DNA from: Argentina anserina | Taxonomy: Eukaryota; Streptophyta; Magnoliopsida; Rosales; Rosaceae | Length of the DNA stretch: 64,000 bases | Assembly: GCF_933775445.1 (NCBI RefSeq) | Contig: NC_065878.1 | Coordinates: 8,381,395-8,445,394, forward strand | Reading direction: 5' to 3' | In this document: positions 13,723 through 24,960 of the stretch, piece after piece | Numbering within the stretch: position 1 is the first letter of the stretch | Layout: every line of letters starts with the position of its first letter | Notes under the pieces: generated by a model | The model's input: only the letters and a program-made list of their open reading frames with translations | The model's database searches: none | What the model was told of the DNA's origin: nothing | Program-made: the position numbers and the translations under genes

Positions 13723-15153
13723 ATGGCCGGCGAGATCTTCGTCGTCTCAGCAGCCGGGCAAGGCCACCTCCAACCATGCATGGAGCTTTGCAACCACCTC
13801 CTCTCTCTCCACTACCACACCACCATCGTCATTCCCTCCTCTCTCTCCTCCGCCATCCCCTCCTCCTTTTCCCAAAACCCACTCGCCCAAGTCCTCCCCG
13901 TCACCGCCTCCTCCGGCCCTCCCCGGCCCGGACCCGACCCCCTCCGCCAGCAAGCCGCCCAGGACCTCGACTGTCACCTCGCCGCCCGCCCCGCCTCCGC
14001 TCCCCGCGCTCTCTGCGCCGTCATCGACTTCCAGATGGGCTGGACCAAGGAGGTCTTCTGGAAGTTCGACGTCCCCGTCGTCGGGTTCTTCACCTTCGGC
14101 GCGTGCGCCGCCGCCATGGAGTGGGGCGCGTGGAAGGTCCAGGCCAGTGACCTTCGCCCCGACGAGACCCGCCCGGTTCCCGGCCTACCCGAACAAATGG
14201 CCCTCACTTATTCCGATCTCAAACGCAAGTCGGCCGGTCCTCCACGTGGCGATCCCGGGGGTCCGAGAGGTCCACCTGGCGGAGGAGGAAGAGGCGGAGG
14301 TGGTGGAGGTCCGCCGAAACCGGGGAACCGCCCGCCATGGGTGCCGGAGGTGGAAGGCTCGGTGGCGCTGATGTTCAACACGTGTGACTATCTGGAGCGT
14401 CCGTTCATCCACTACATGACCGAGCAAATGGGGATTCCGACGTGGGGAGTGGGCCCGCTCTTGCCGGAATCATACTGGCAGCCGTTGGATTCCTCAATCT
14501 CCCACCGTCAGATCAGAGCTCAGCAGCGGCAGTCGAACTACTCCGAAAACGACGTCGTGAAATGGCTGGACGGAAAACCCGTCAAATCCGTGCTGTACGT
14601 AGCGTTCGGAAGCGAGGTGGGCCCTACTGCGGAGGAGTATCCACATCTGGCCAGCGCATTGGAGGAGTCGGCCGGGCCGTTCATCTGGGTCATCCAATCC
14701 GGGGCGGGTGGGTCCGAACCCGGGTACTACCCTGATGGGTTGGAGAGCAGAGTAGGGGAGAGGGCTTTGATAATAAGGGGATGGGCACCGCAGCTGCTGA
14801 TACTGAGCCACCCTTCAACTGGTGGTTTCTTGTCACATTGTGGCTGGAACTCGACTATGGAGGCGTTGGGCCGAGGCGTGCCGTTTTTGGGCTGGCCGGT
14901 GAGAGGTGATCAATACTTTAATGCAAAATTGGTGGTGAAACATTTGAAGGTTGGGTACAGAGTTGCCGAGGATTTATCGGAGATGGTTAGGAAGGAGGAC
15001 ATTGTGAGGGGAATAGTGAGGCTGATGGGGGATGGGGAGATGAAGGAGAGAGCAGTTGCGATACGGGAGAAGTTTAAGGATGGGTTTCCGGCCAGCTCCA
15101 AGGCGGCATTGGATGCTTTTGGTGATTTTATTACTAGCCAGAAAGCAACTTAG
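13723..15153 (+). CDS. UDP-glycosyltransferase (GT family 1)
   Basis: Transfers a sugar, probably glucose, from a UDP-sugar to a small acceptor such as a phenolic. It is intronless, 476 residues, normal for plant UGTs. The start is the first in-frame ATG, in a good plant context (ACCATGGCC). His15 in GQGHLQP is the expected catalytic base, and Asp102 in VIDFQMGW its possible partner. The 44-residue PSPG box runs from Trp354 (WAPQLLILSHPSTGGF) to Gln397 (RGDQ), with HCGWNS at 372-377; the final Gln and Trp375 favour UDP-glucose. Residues about 171-206 form a Pro/Gly-rich linker. The coding region is far more GC-rich than its neighbours, especially at third positions. A decayed relative lies at 24.7-24.96 kb. 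The acceptor cannot be told from sequence. Confidence 0.94.
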   Translation: MAGEIFVVSAAGQGHLQPCMELCNHLLSLHYHTTIVIPSSLSSAIPSSFSQNPLAQVLPVTASSGPPRPGPDPLRQQAAQDLDCHLAARPASAPRALCAVIDFQMGWTKEVFWKFDVPVVGFFTFGACAAAMEWGAWKVQASDLRPDETRPVPGLPEQMALTYSDLKRKSAGPPRGDPGGPRGPPGGGGRGGGGGGPPKPGNRPPWVPEVEGSVALMFNTCDYLERPFIHYMTEQMGIPTWGVGPLLPESYWQPLDSSISHRQIRAQQRQSNYSENDVVKWLDGKPVKSVLYVAFGSEVGPTAEEYPHLASALEESAGPFIWVIQSGAGGSEPGYYPDGLESRVGERALIIRGWAPQLLILSHPSTGGFLSHCGWNSTMEALGRGVPFLGWPVRGDQYFNAKLVVKHLKVGYRVAEDLSEMVRKEDIVRGIVRLMGDGEMKERAVAIREKFKDGFPASSKAALDAFGDFITSQKAT

Positions 15154-17303
15154 AATTATATACATAAATGATATGATGTGTTCATTGTGTTATGCTCGTA
15201 TGCTTAATTTGATGCTCTCTGGCTTTGCTGCGTCGGACTTTGGTTGACTGATGCAACAAGCTTGAGTATTTAAGAGATCAAGTATAGTTTGTGAGACTTA
15301 GTGCTTATTGCTTCACTAAGTAAAAAGCTCACTGGTTCAATAATATTATAAATATATTTGGGTGTAGAAACTTTGTGATATTTTTGGTATTGAATGGTTC
15401 TGCTGAAGATTGTTCACTTTTGAACACCCTACTGTGTGGTTTTTCTGATATAATTTACATTTTTCTGTGTGGTTTTTCTGATAGAGTTGTTGTTGTTGTT
15501 GTTGTTGTTGTTGAATTTATGTCATTCTTAATACATTGATCAATGCTGTTGCTTAATAGTTAATACAATAGGTGTTTCCAGATCTTGAATGCTGTTCATC
15601 TTAAGCATGTTCAATGGTTCTTGAGCAGGTAATTGTTCAAGCACTGGATTCATTGCCTTATGTATGCTAATTTTCAAAAGCCAACTTTTCTGCACCATGC
15701 TTGTTTGAAAGTTAATGCTGCCATCTTTAGATATTGATGTGTATTTTCGTCATATAGTGATAAGCTAATGCTGTGGGTCTGTTGTTGTTGTGAACAGAAC
15801 TTCAGCTGTGTCCTGTTGTCATAAGAGTTCAAGACACTGCTAAATTCACTAATAACATAGTTGCATATAGCATAGAACAATAATCTGACCCACAAACTTG
15901 CTGATTCGGTTCAGCTAATAAAGTATTGTCTAGATTCACATTATTACTCCACTTCTCATCTGCTCTTTTTTAGGAGCAATAGTGTGAATAAATCCATGGG
16001 CTAGTTTTCTTTTAGTACTTTTTTGTGATAAGGTCTGCAAAAACTTAAAACCGATTCTCTTATCAGTGGGTATTGCTTTTGCTAATTTTCATCCTCTTTG
16101 AATGCCTTGTTATCTATAAACATAAATTTGGTGTAAAATGTTCTGGCTTTTCTGGTTCTTAAGATGAATTGCTGTCAGCATTGCTTCTACATGGATACAT
16201 AATGGTATGACCTGGTGTGTTGAATTTAGAAGTTCTCAAACTCAATCTTGTGATTCAAAAAGAATTTCTGGCTGTGTAGATTTTATGGAATGAGGAAGAA
16301 CAAAGATTGAATGATTCACATGTCCTGAAGTATTAGCATGTCTGCTGTTATGTATGTGCTTCACTGAACATCTACACAAGGATCTGCACAAGGTAAAGCA
16401 TTCTCCCATTATTCTGCTTCCATTTTCCAAGTATAAGGCTAACTAGTGAACTAGCCGACTATGCACATAAGCTACGTATGATTTTAGAGGGTTCTATAGA
16501 GAATGTGTAGATGATCCCATTTGTAGCCATAAGCTCGTGAGCTACGATGCAAGGAAGCTTCACCGGAGGTCTGATTCCTGCTTTGGAATCAAAATCGGAA
16601 GCAAAAGCGGAAGCGCGCTCCCGAAAAAGAAAGTTTTGGAAGCGTTGTTGAAGCACAAGCTTCCAGATCGGAAGCAACGTGGCGCGAGGGTTGTTGGTTT
16701 TTATAGTTTTATTCTCTCTTTTCCGCTCTAATATAAATCTCTCTTAAAATCTTCATATTCTAAGGACTCGATAATTCATAAAGATAAAATCAAAATCTAG
16801 AATTGAATGAAAACCCATAAAACATACAGTTGAAGTCTCGTTCAAGCAGGTTGAATGAGATTTGAGGATTTGTTTGAGTTTAGTTTTGTATGAGACAACA
16901 AGTGCATATAAGATTATAGATAAGTTTGATTTGGAGCAAGATACTGATTGAAACTAGATGAGTAAAAAGTCAGTGTTATGGATTTTGGGGCTTGTCTAAA
17001 ATGAAGCTCAGAGAGAGAGAGAGATAGCGCGCAAAGTCATTCAATTTTAGGGCGTGCCGCTCCTTGCAAAATGTAGATATATATGTTTTTGATTCCACAT
17101 ATTTGGTCAATGTAATTGGAGAGATCGATAGGTGTATGATAGATTGACTGAGAGGTGATGCACATCATTTGTGGTTAGTTACATTACTAATATCATGTTA
17201 ATTATTGAAGTGTTTGTGTTGTTTATTCTAGACCATAACAAAATGTTTATTGAGCTCATTTTCTATTATATTGTTCTTCTATAATGTTAGTAATTAATTT
17301 GTT
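15154..17303. other. Intergenic region with a (GTT)n microsatellite
   Basis: 3' flank of the glycosyltransferase, then AT-rich sequence with no gene. A (GTT)9 tract lies at 15486-15513. Sequence at 16530-16690 repeats GGAAGC-like words and resembles, in reverse complement, sequence near 23480-23545 just outside the other end of the copia element. The basis of that likeness is unclear. Confidence 0.4.
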
Positions 17304-17408
17304 GGATTCAGAGTCCTAATCTATTACAGAGATGTAAATCTTTTTCTAATAGGAAACTTAATAAGGCTAAAACACACACAAGAATAGAATAATAATTCTC
17401 CTGGAACA
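17304..17408 (-). repeat. Start of the 3' LTR of the copia element
   Basis: Begins with TG at 17408-17407, directly after the polypurine tract (AAGGGGAA on the minus strand). It matches 23346-23449 with scattered substitutions. To the left of 17304 the two copies no longer match, so the 3' LTR is either truncated here or strongly diverged. Confidence 0.65.
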
Positions 17409-17427
17409 TTCCCCTTGTCTCGCATGC

Positions 17428-17646
17428 CTAGGTTGTATGGTGCACACATCGTTGTCTCGGTAAAAACTTTGTCAAGCAAAATAAAATCCTCTTGGATAAA
17501 AACAAAAGCTTGATCGAAAGGAAAAAGAGCACAACGCACCGTCTACATTTGATAGCATCATGTGAGGTAGACTCCTCCTGAAGTCTACGAAATAACTCCA
17601 TCTGATTAGTGTCATAATCATGAAGTACAAATAACAACGTATCCAA
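17428..17646 (-). pseudogene. Copia RNase H C-terminal remnant
   Basis: The minus-strand reading resembles the end of copia polyprotein, where a Leu-Phe-Thr-Lys-x-Leu-Pro motif precedes the C-terminus (here CLTKFLPRQRC), a few dozen bases before the polypurine tract. Frameshifts interrupt it. Confidence 0.55.
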
Positions 17647-18559
17647 CGTTCATTACATGCTTCTCAAAAGTAGTCTTGGGCTAATGATTAATCATTAATC
17701 TGGCCACACATCCTTAGATCATACATGTTATGCATAGCCAAACTTAGATCTTAGGAAACAAGATTGCATAATAACTTCAAGCAAGAGTTTGCAATGAGAA
17801 TCAGATTCTCGGGTAGAGTCACATTCACTCAGTTAAATGACCATAACTTCTTCGTTACAATAGGTATCAGTGAACCGTAAAATGTTCTGAAAAGTAGACA
17901 CCTGTACTTTCCAATGACATAATTCACAATCTAATTTGACCGGAGCGGTTCACAGTGCTCTGTCGAAGTTGACTGACTTGCAAATTCCCTGACAGAACTT
18001 TCCTACTTTGCTAAAACAGCCATAACTCACACAATACGATAGCTATGAACAAAGAGTTTGTGTCCCTGGAAAGTAGACACATAGACATTTCCAACGGTAC
18101 TGATTTCACCATATTTCATTGAGTGAGTTATCATGTAGGTCTAGTTGAAGTTGACTTATGAAAATTGACATATTCTGATTTGTCACATTCAATGTGTCTT
18201 TCATAAAGGAATGAGGGAATTGACCACTGAATGACTAATGTTTAGTCCGAGACGGAACTGTACACGTCCTCTACGCTACCAGTGTCGACTGCTACACCAA
18301 GGTGTACGTTGATATTGTTGGAGCTGCTGGCGGCGTTGGTGTGGATAGGATTTGTGTTGGTTCACCAAGTGTAGAACTAAACTCATGTCAAATGAGCAAT
18401 GCAAGTCCAATGACGATGCATAGGTGCATAATTAATCACATCATAATGAAATTAATAGTGTCCCAACAACACTTACATGTATGAATCCATAGTTCATTGA
18501 GTCTCTTCATCATCTTTACTTAGACGAAATCGAGAATCAACAATTAATTTTCATATGAA

Positions 18560-18690
18560 TACATATGGGTATCAGTTTTTGCAACCGATTGTATTATGTT
18601 CTCTCGAACGTCGCAATTTTATTACATAAGTTTTTCGTGGTCTGGAGGCATTTAATCAAGCAATTAAGGTCATTCGGGAACTTTCATATC
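18560..18690 (-). pseudogene. Copia reverse transcriptase remnant
   Basis: Broken minus-strand frames read MKVPE, then RPRKTYVIKLRRS, where intact copia elements have a Lys-Leu-x-Arg-Ser-Leu-Tyr-Gly-Leu-Lys-Gln-Ser-Gly stretch. Several stops and shifts are present. The catalytic Tyr-Val-Asp-Asp box was not found. Confidence 0.5.
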
Positions 18691-19527
18691 TGCGTTAAGA
18701 TCTCTTTACAGATATTCTATGACCACTATGACTATCATATGGTGCAAATCAGTTTTCATGGACACTACTACTGATTACGTAGGGGAAAGCAATTATGTCC
18801 ATAACGAGAGAATATAACTCATCGTAGTCAATACTAGGATAATGAGACAATCTTTGCGCCACAAGTCCTGCAAATATCGCATGACTTCATCTTTCTCATT
18901 ACACTTACGAACAATGACTAATATAACAAGTCTAGTTCAGTCTGCATTGATTCCTTCCACTTCGATCAAGTTGCTCATCATTGATACTTTATAACGGAAT
19001 AAGAGCATAAGCGAATACATCATTAATCATGGGAGATCAATCCATTAAACACACGTGCACGCTTTATATGATCAATTTGAGAGATTTCTATTCTTCTCTA
19101 ACATCAACAAAAAGAGTCTGTAGTGTCCCACAGAAACTTAGTTGATACACATGTTTAGAGAATATCTCTTGATGATGGGCGAAATACTTATGCCTATACA
19201 CGTCGCTTCTTTCTGGTTTTTGATTTCAAAGAATAATGGTCTCCCTCTCATCTAGGTAGGAGCCAAGATCGAAACTATGACCCTTACTAGTCCATCTTTA
19301 CGTTTCACGCTCTTGTTTTGTGGTGCAATACCACGAGCGTCGACAATACCACATCGTACAATGGTGTCATCACTGGTTTCCTTTTCACTGTCAGGGATGG
19401 TGCCAACGGTGCTAGGATTAGGTCATATGAAATTCTCTCATATACTGAGAGTTCCAACCTTACCGGAACATCACATCATTTATGTGCGATCTCGTCACTT
19501 TCGCAATATCGGTAAAGTCATTGAGCA

Positions 19528-20019
19528 TCAAATCTTTGACTTTCTGGAGGTTGATAATGCGTTGCACTTTTGCTTACTCAGAGTAGTGCGGGATCTTAAT
19601 GAGACATAGTGCCACACCACGTCAGTTCCTGGCGTTAAAACCGGAATGGGAGCATTCCATATCTCCCCCTGACGACGGGAAGTATGTCTCATCAAAGTGA
19701 CCGTCTGTGAAAATATCGCAGGATAGAGATCCACGGTTGTAGATTGGAAAGAGCGGACAAATGTTGGTGATTCATAAATCATAACCAACCAAAATACTTA
19801 AGCGTTTCAAGTAGACCCATTGAGATAACTACAATAGAGACACATAAGCAACTCAACCAAATAGGCGTTTGTGAAAAGAACGTTGGGATCGTATCCAGTG
19901 ACCATCTGGTACGCACTAAACGCTTGATGAGTTGTGAGTTTGAAATGAATAAATGTCGCTGCATGCAACATCATTACATATCCCCATGCAAAGATCGGCA
20001 GGTTAGTACCCATAACCAA
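19528..20019 (-). pseudogene. Copia integrase C-terminal region remnant
   Basis: Overlapping minus-strand pieces read AWGYVMMLHAATFIHFK, then VTGYDPNVL, then IYESPTFVRSFQSTTVDLY. These follow the order and spacing of copia integrase (Ala-Trp-Gly-His...Leu-His-Ala-Ala, Gly-Tyr-Glu-Ser-Pro-Ser). At least two frameshifts separate them. Confidence 0.75.
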
Positions 20020-20336
20020 GTCCGAACTCTGCTAGATCATGCAATTAATGAACATGAGGAATAATATATTCAACGACCATCCCAGTAGACATGCAAAACG
20101 AAATCATCAAAAGGTCTTGGAGGTGAACTCTCCAACGGTATCCAATCAACTAGATTTGAGATGATGAGAAGGGTGGTGAGTCCTTAGTATGATGATCATA
20201 GCTAAGAACTTAGCAAATACAGCGTTTCTTGTGGAAAGCAAAGCGACGTGTGACCAACGCGTCGATGCTCTTAACCTAAACCATAAAAATAACGAAAATG
20301 TCCACATTCGGTTGGATAGAATCTACTAATGTCACC

Positions 20337-20612
20337 TTAAATACATTGTAAGAATGAAATGTTCTTGGTTGGGGTCTTATCAAATAAAGGACTTCCTTGA
20401 AATCTAGCAAGAGAACAAGCTTTGTAAAATGAGCGATGGGCGTCAGAAATTGCTATGGATGCATTAGAAAACACGGGAGGCATCACAATCTCCTGTGAAC
20501 GAGATGATGCCGCCACCGACAGCCTGAATACCATGGAGCCGCCGAGAGGGGCAGGTTCGGCCTCACCGTGTGGAGTACGGGTGAGGTGGTCCTCCAATCG
20601 CTTCGTGAACAT
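20337..20612 (-). pseudogene. Probable gag/pre-integrase remnant of the copia element
   Basis: Open minus-strand stretch of 91 codons upstream of the integrase remnant. The reading EDHLTRTPHGEAEPAPLGG resembles the linker after integrase in some copia polyproteins, so its exact place in the polyprotein is uncertain. It lacks the zinc knuckle that would prove gag. Confidence 0.35.
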
Positions 20613-20787
20613 AAAAAATAGATGATCATGTGAATTTCAAAGAACTCGAATCATCATATCTCGTTCAAAATGACCAAAAATGATCATGTTAAAACCGAGA
20701 AGACAACAAAACCGAACCCATGATTCAAAGAATTTTGAGTTACATAAAGTTACTGTTGCAGGCAAGCAAATCTATGTATGCAGGCTA

Positions 20788-20845
20788 ACAAAGCTACTGT
20801 CGAAGCTTGAAAAAGCTACAGTCGAAGCTTGAAAAAGCTACTGTC
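20788..20845 (+). repeat. Short tandem repeat of a 23-bp unit
   Basis: About two and a half copies of a unit close to AAGCTACTGTCGAAGCTTGA sit within the copia element. Each unit holds a HindIII-type palindrome (AAGCTT). No function is evident. Confidence 0.6.
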
Positions 20846-22640
20846 AATGAAATCTGACAGATTTATTCCTCTCCATTATCAACACAAATATCACGATGAA
20901 AATTCATCATTGGCATGTATGGCATTTTAAAACTTAACAAGACACGAAGATATAGAACACAATCTCTACACGAGATACGTAAAACAATTACATGCGCCGT
21001 AGAACAGTGTAGGTGGTTACGCAATTAGCAAGACACTCGATTTCACTACGAGACATGCTCAAAATAAATTTGAGAGAGTCAACGACGCGGTAAACTTCTA
21101 TAGACAATACGTCGTAGGATATTGTAAGAGGGGGGATTGAAACAAAGTGTAATCCCATCGAATGTATCACATGGCAATAGAACTACATTCTTCAACTTTA
21201 AAGTTGGAAAAACATGGTATTGTAGAATTTGAATACCAAACAATTAAGGTGGTGAAAACCATCCAATTGGTGCGGGTGGTCACCAATAATAATAAAATTG
21301 TTTGAGCTATGAAACGGCTTAGAGAAAAACCGGAAAATTAACCGGAAAACCATGTCAAAGTAACTCAAAACCGGGTGAAATTTGGACTGAGAAAACATGG
21401 CAGCAAAAACTGTAGGAATATGCCGGAAAAATGACGAGAAACGACAAAAATCCGGCAACGCCGTTTGCCGGAAAATCAGCCGGCGGCGGCCGGAGCTATG
21501 GGTCTGACAGGGGACGCCGGCAGGAATCTGGTGGTGGCGCCGAAAACGCTGGATAGTGGCCGGGTACAACCAAGACTAAAACAACGTCAATGTTTTACGT
21601 TCCGATGTTCGTTTTCTAAATTTTAAGATTCCAATTCACAATGTAGTGTTATTGGGGTCTCATGTAACCTAAACGCGGCCAATTTAAAAATAACGTGAGT
21701 TGCAAACGAAACGAGAATAATAACAACGTAATAGTACAGAACGTAACCATTTATTGATTGATAATGGGGTCTATATATAGGCATTACATAGGGATATTTA
21801 GTTTTACACTCATTTTTTACACATGCTTTTAAAACAAACCATATTATTTAATTCTAATTTTCTCTCAAATATTGTCAATTAAGCTTATAAATTGTCGTTT
21901 GTTTTAATAAACATTACATAAGTTGCCAAATTTAATTCTGATTAGTCAACCATAGTGAATTAAAGTCTCATTTAAATACCTAATTGTAGATTGCCTGTGA
22001 CTCATTATTATTGCTAAAATTATAGAAATTCTGTTTGCAATTTTAATTTAAATTAAGGTAGATGATAAATGTAATACTTATGTTATGGTAATTTCAATTA
22101 TCTATCTTAAAGGTAATTTTTTAAAGAGGAAACTTGAAAATTGGTAGGTGTTATTTGCAACACTAATTTTTCTATATTCATTCATCTCTTTATAACCTAA
22201 CATAAAGGTAGAAGTTAACATTGTTAACCTGGTTAATAGGTACGAGACAACCTAAAGATTAGGTTTCTTGACATAAGAAAATTTTATATTGTACCTCTTA
22301 TCGAGGAAAACATGCACATATATATAATTTTAATGTACATATTTATTAGATTTTGTAGTGTATATATATACATATGCTTCTCATCCTAAAAAAACAATAT
22401 TATACCTCTTACAGTGGATTTATGTTATAATATATCTAACACGAAGAAAAGAAAATGTCATTCAATAACAAAGATGTGTACGTACTTCACGATAAGAATT
22501 TTTTATATAATCTTCATTTCACTAGCTCCTATTGCTTAAAAACAAGAATTGTGTAAGCTTTACAAAATTAGATAAATTGATAGAAGAACAACAACAAAGA
22601 GATACGAAAAACTTGTAAAACTAAATATCTCAATGATGAG

Positions 22641-22664
<24 letters not shown>

Positions 22665-22672
<8 letters not shown>

Positions 22673-23059
22673 ATATCCCTTCACTTTGAAATTACAGAGT
22701 GAAGTTCTAATTTTGGCACACTTTTTGGTTAATTGTTTTCACCATAAGTCATTTAATATTTAGGTATGCTATTTAAAATCACCTCTACAAAATTTCATCA
22801 AATTCGGATATTGTTAAGGTATTGAAATTAGATTAAATCAATGAACGAATTAAAACTGTTCAACGTGAACCGTTCGTGTAAATCTCGATTTCAAGCTCAA
22901 ACCATTGTTAAATTAGATGAAATTTTGTAAAGATGATCTTGAATAGCATACTTAAATATTGAATGACTTATGGTGAAAAAATATGACCGAAAAATATGAC
23001 AAAATTAGAACTTCACTCTGTAATTTCAGAGTGAACGTTCACTCTGGATAGACTATATA
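22665..23059. mobile_element. Foldback MITE with inverted repeats of about 150 bp
   Basis: About 390 bp between (TA)n tracts. The left 150 bp is the reverse complement of the right 150 bp with few differences: words such as GAAATTACAGAGTGAAGTTC, CACCATAAGTCATT and CAAAATTTCATC at 22687-22800 recur inverted at 22910-23035. Near the right end an extra perfect 20-bp palindrome (CAGAGTGAACGTTCACTCTG) is centred near 23037. There is no coding capacity. It is inserted in the copia element's 5' region, probably at a TA-rich target. The superfamily is not certain. Confidence 0.82.
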
Positions 23060-23345
23060 TATATATTATTGAAGTTAGTACTATGAATTTAAAACAATGA
23101 AATAATTATGGACGAAAATCATTAATTTCATATTCAAATGGATGTAAAAATCTAAAAGTAAGAAAATAATTTAATATAACTTTTTATGTATTATAATGGT
23201 AGATAAGACATTTAGAAAAAGAATAAATATTGATAATAAAAGATTTTGGGTATAGATTGAAAGAAAAATTGAGTGTGGATGTATTTTAAAGAGGGAGCTT
23301 TAATATTGGGCTTATATCTAATTTTATATAACCACAATCCCGTAG

Positions 23346-23449
23346 GATTCAGAGTCCTAATCTATTACAGAGATGCAAATCTATCTCTAACAAGAAACCT
23401 AATAAGACTAAGACACACACAAGGGTAGAATAATAATTCTCTCAGAAAA
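23346..23449 (-). repeat. Start of the 5' LTR of the copia element
   Basis: Direct repeat partner of 17304-17408. The outermost bases are altered (TTTCTGAGAGAATT instead of TGTTCCAGGAGAATT on the minus strand), so the exact terminus is inferred. Confidence 0.6.
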
Positions 23450-23635
23450 ATAATATATTTTTAAATATAAATATATATTATTTTATTATGACGCTTCCAA
23501 AATGTACCTCTTTCCAAAAAAATTCAAAAAAATTGCTTCCGCGCTTCTACGTATCTGCACCCGATTTCATGCAGCTTAGCTCGTGAGTTGGGAATTTGAA
23601 TCAACCGAGTCCTCTAAGTTTCAAAATAATCAGTC

Positions 23636-24021
23636 ATGGAGAATGAGGTAGAAAAGCTGATACTATTGACGAGAGTTCTAAATGTGAAAGATAAGGAATA
23701 TGAATCTGGGGATGAGGCTGATGAGGGTGCTTCTGAATCTTTGGAAAGTATGGTTTAATTAAATGGCGTGGACTATCTTCTTTCTGGTTTATGTTCTTGC
23801 TGAATATTTATAGTGATGAATGCTATTGTATGCAGTCATAGGAATTTGAGGGCTTCTGCTAGAAATAATGTGAAGTCTGCTATTAGAGAGGGCATTGTTC
23901 GGCAGATAAGCTTGTTAGGACGTTGGTTATGTGCAGGGGAAATTGAAAATACATATTACGGATGCACTGTATGTTCTTGGAAGTGTGGATCCATGGATCC
24001 TGTTTCAATATATCTTACTAG
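23636..24021 (+). pseudogene. Unrecognised coding-like remnant, member of a local duplicated pair
   Basis: A 40-codon frame at 23636-23758 (MENEVEKLILLTRVLNVKDK, then an acidic tail) precedes a second open stretch at about 23816-24021 reading SHRNLRASARNNVKSAIREG. The second part is duplicated in diverged form at 28770-28950 (NVRASRKENVESAIKED), where stops follow soon. I do not recognise the family. Conservation between the copies covers coding and non-coding bases alike, so it may be a duplicated non-coding segment. The right end is cut by the MITE at 24038. Confidence 0.3.
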
Positions 24022-24029
24022 CTACTACT

Positions 24030-24503
24030 GATTGGTCCATTGGCGTAGCCACACTAGGATCAGAGGGGTCCAATGACCCTCCTCAATTTTAAACTTTAGC
24101 ATAATTTGTTGAAATATTTGATATTAGCACTTCCATATTGCATTTTACTGATTTTAGTATGGATTTTGACCCTCCTGACATAAAGTTAAAGTCATATGAT
24201 TAAGTAATTTTGTCCTAATTTCCCAATATCCACACAGTTCTTAAGATTTTATACGATCATTAGTCAATGAATCTATAATATTTCATATATACTTTGTGTA
24301 CACATATATGTTAATTGATATATGTAATTTTTTTAATAATTAATTAATATGAAAGTTCATTTTGTTTTTATGCGAATGAATTTCTCCCCATGGAGCTCTA
24401 ATTAATTTAGAGTCGGTAAAGATTTTCCAATTATTATATTATATTTACTTTTAAACTTTGACCATCCTAAATTATGTTTCTGACTACGCCACTTGGATTG
24501 GTC
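24030..24503. mobile_element. hAT-like MITE with 8-bp target duplication
   Basis: GATTGGTC occurs at 24030-24037 and again at 24496-24503. The 458 bp between them (24038-24495) start CATTGGCGTAGCCAC and end with the near reverse complement, CTACGCCACTTG. An 8-bp target duplication and CA...TG ends with a GGCG(T/G)AG core are usual for non-autonomous hAT elements. The interior is AT-rich with no coding capacity. Confidence 0.82.
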
Positions 24504-24689
24504 GGTTGCTAACAAAGATAATACTATGCATATAATTTTTTATGGTTCAAGTTCAAAACTCTTTGTTGTAGAAGTGACCTGGTCAGATAGAAATGGTGAG
24601 TGGTTAGTAGGTTCACTGCTTATGGGCGAGAGATTTGACATTTATAGGCACCATAGTTGTTTGTGCTGAGACTATCAGATTTTGGATGA

Positions 24690-24960
24690 GTTTCCACAGT
24701 TGATGCCATGAGGTGTGGATACCATACTTGGGCTCGTTGGCGGAAATCATCTCAAGGTTGGGTGGAGAGTTGCTGAAGAATCAGGATTTAGCAGAGATAG
24801 CTTATAACGCATAGATGCTAATGGTGGGTGAAGATATGAAGACCATTATTGATGATGTGACAGAAAATTGAGGACAAGGGTTTCTAGCAAGCAAGGAGGA
24901 TGCACTGGTTGGTTTCTTTTATGATTTGAAACATATTATCAAGGGCATGTCAACAATGTC
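24690..24960 (+). pseudogene. UDP-glycosyltransferase pseudogene, 3' part
   Basis: The end of a GT1 gene can be read through frameshifts and stops. GGTGTGG...TTGGGCTCGTTGGCGG corresponds to the Gly-Val-Pro-Phe-Leu-Gly-Trp-Pro part of the PSPG box. Then NHLKVGWRVAEE matches KHLKVGYRVAED of the intact gene at 13723-15153, then LMVGEDM and FLASKEDALVGF match its last helices. Even the 3' flank (GATGCTTTTTGGCTG) resembles the intact gene's flank (GATGCTCTCTGGCTT). The N-terminal half is missing. Confidence 0.75.

Larger units (their letters stand above)
17304..23449 (-). mobile_element. Decayed Ty1/copia LTR retrotransposon
   Basis: About 6.1 kb, read on the minus strand, with every reading frame broken. 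A repeat of about 100 bp occurs at 17304-17408 and 23346-23449 in direct orientation (words GATTCAGAGTCCTAATC and AGAATAATAATTCTC), taken as LTR starts. Between them lie, in copia order on the minus strand, a gag-like piece (20337-20612), integrase (19528-20019), reverse transcriptase (about 18560-18690) and the RNase H tail (17428-17646). A polypurine tract (AAGGGGAA) directly precedes the TG at 17408. A TATATATAGACCCC promoter-like box at about 21770 and AATAAA downstream fit the 5' LTR. No primer-binding site or target duplication was found, so the outer limits are approximate. Confidence 0.8.
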
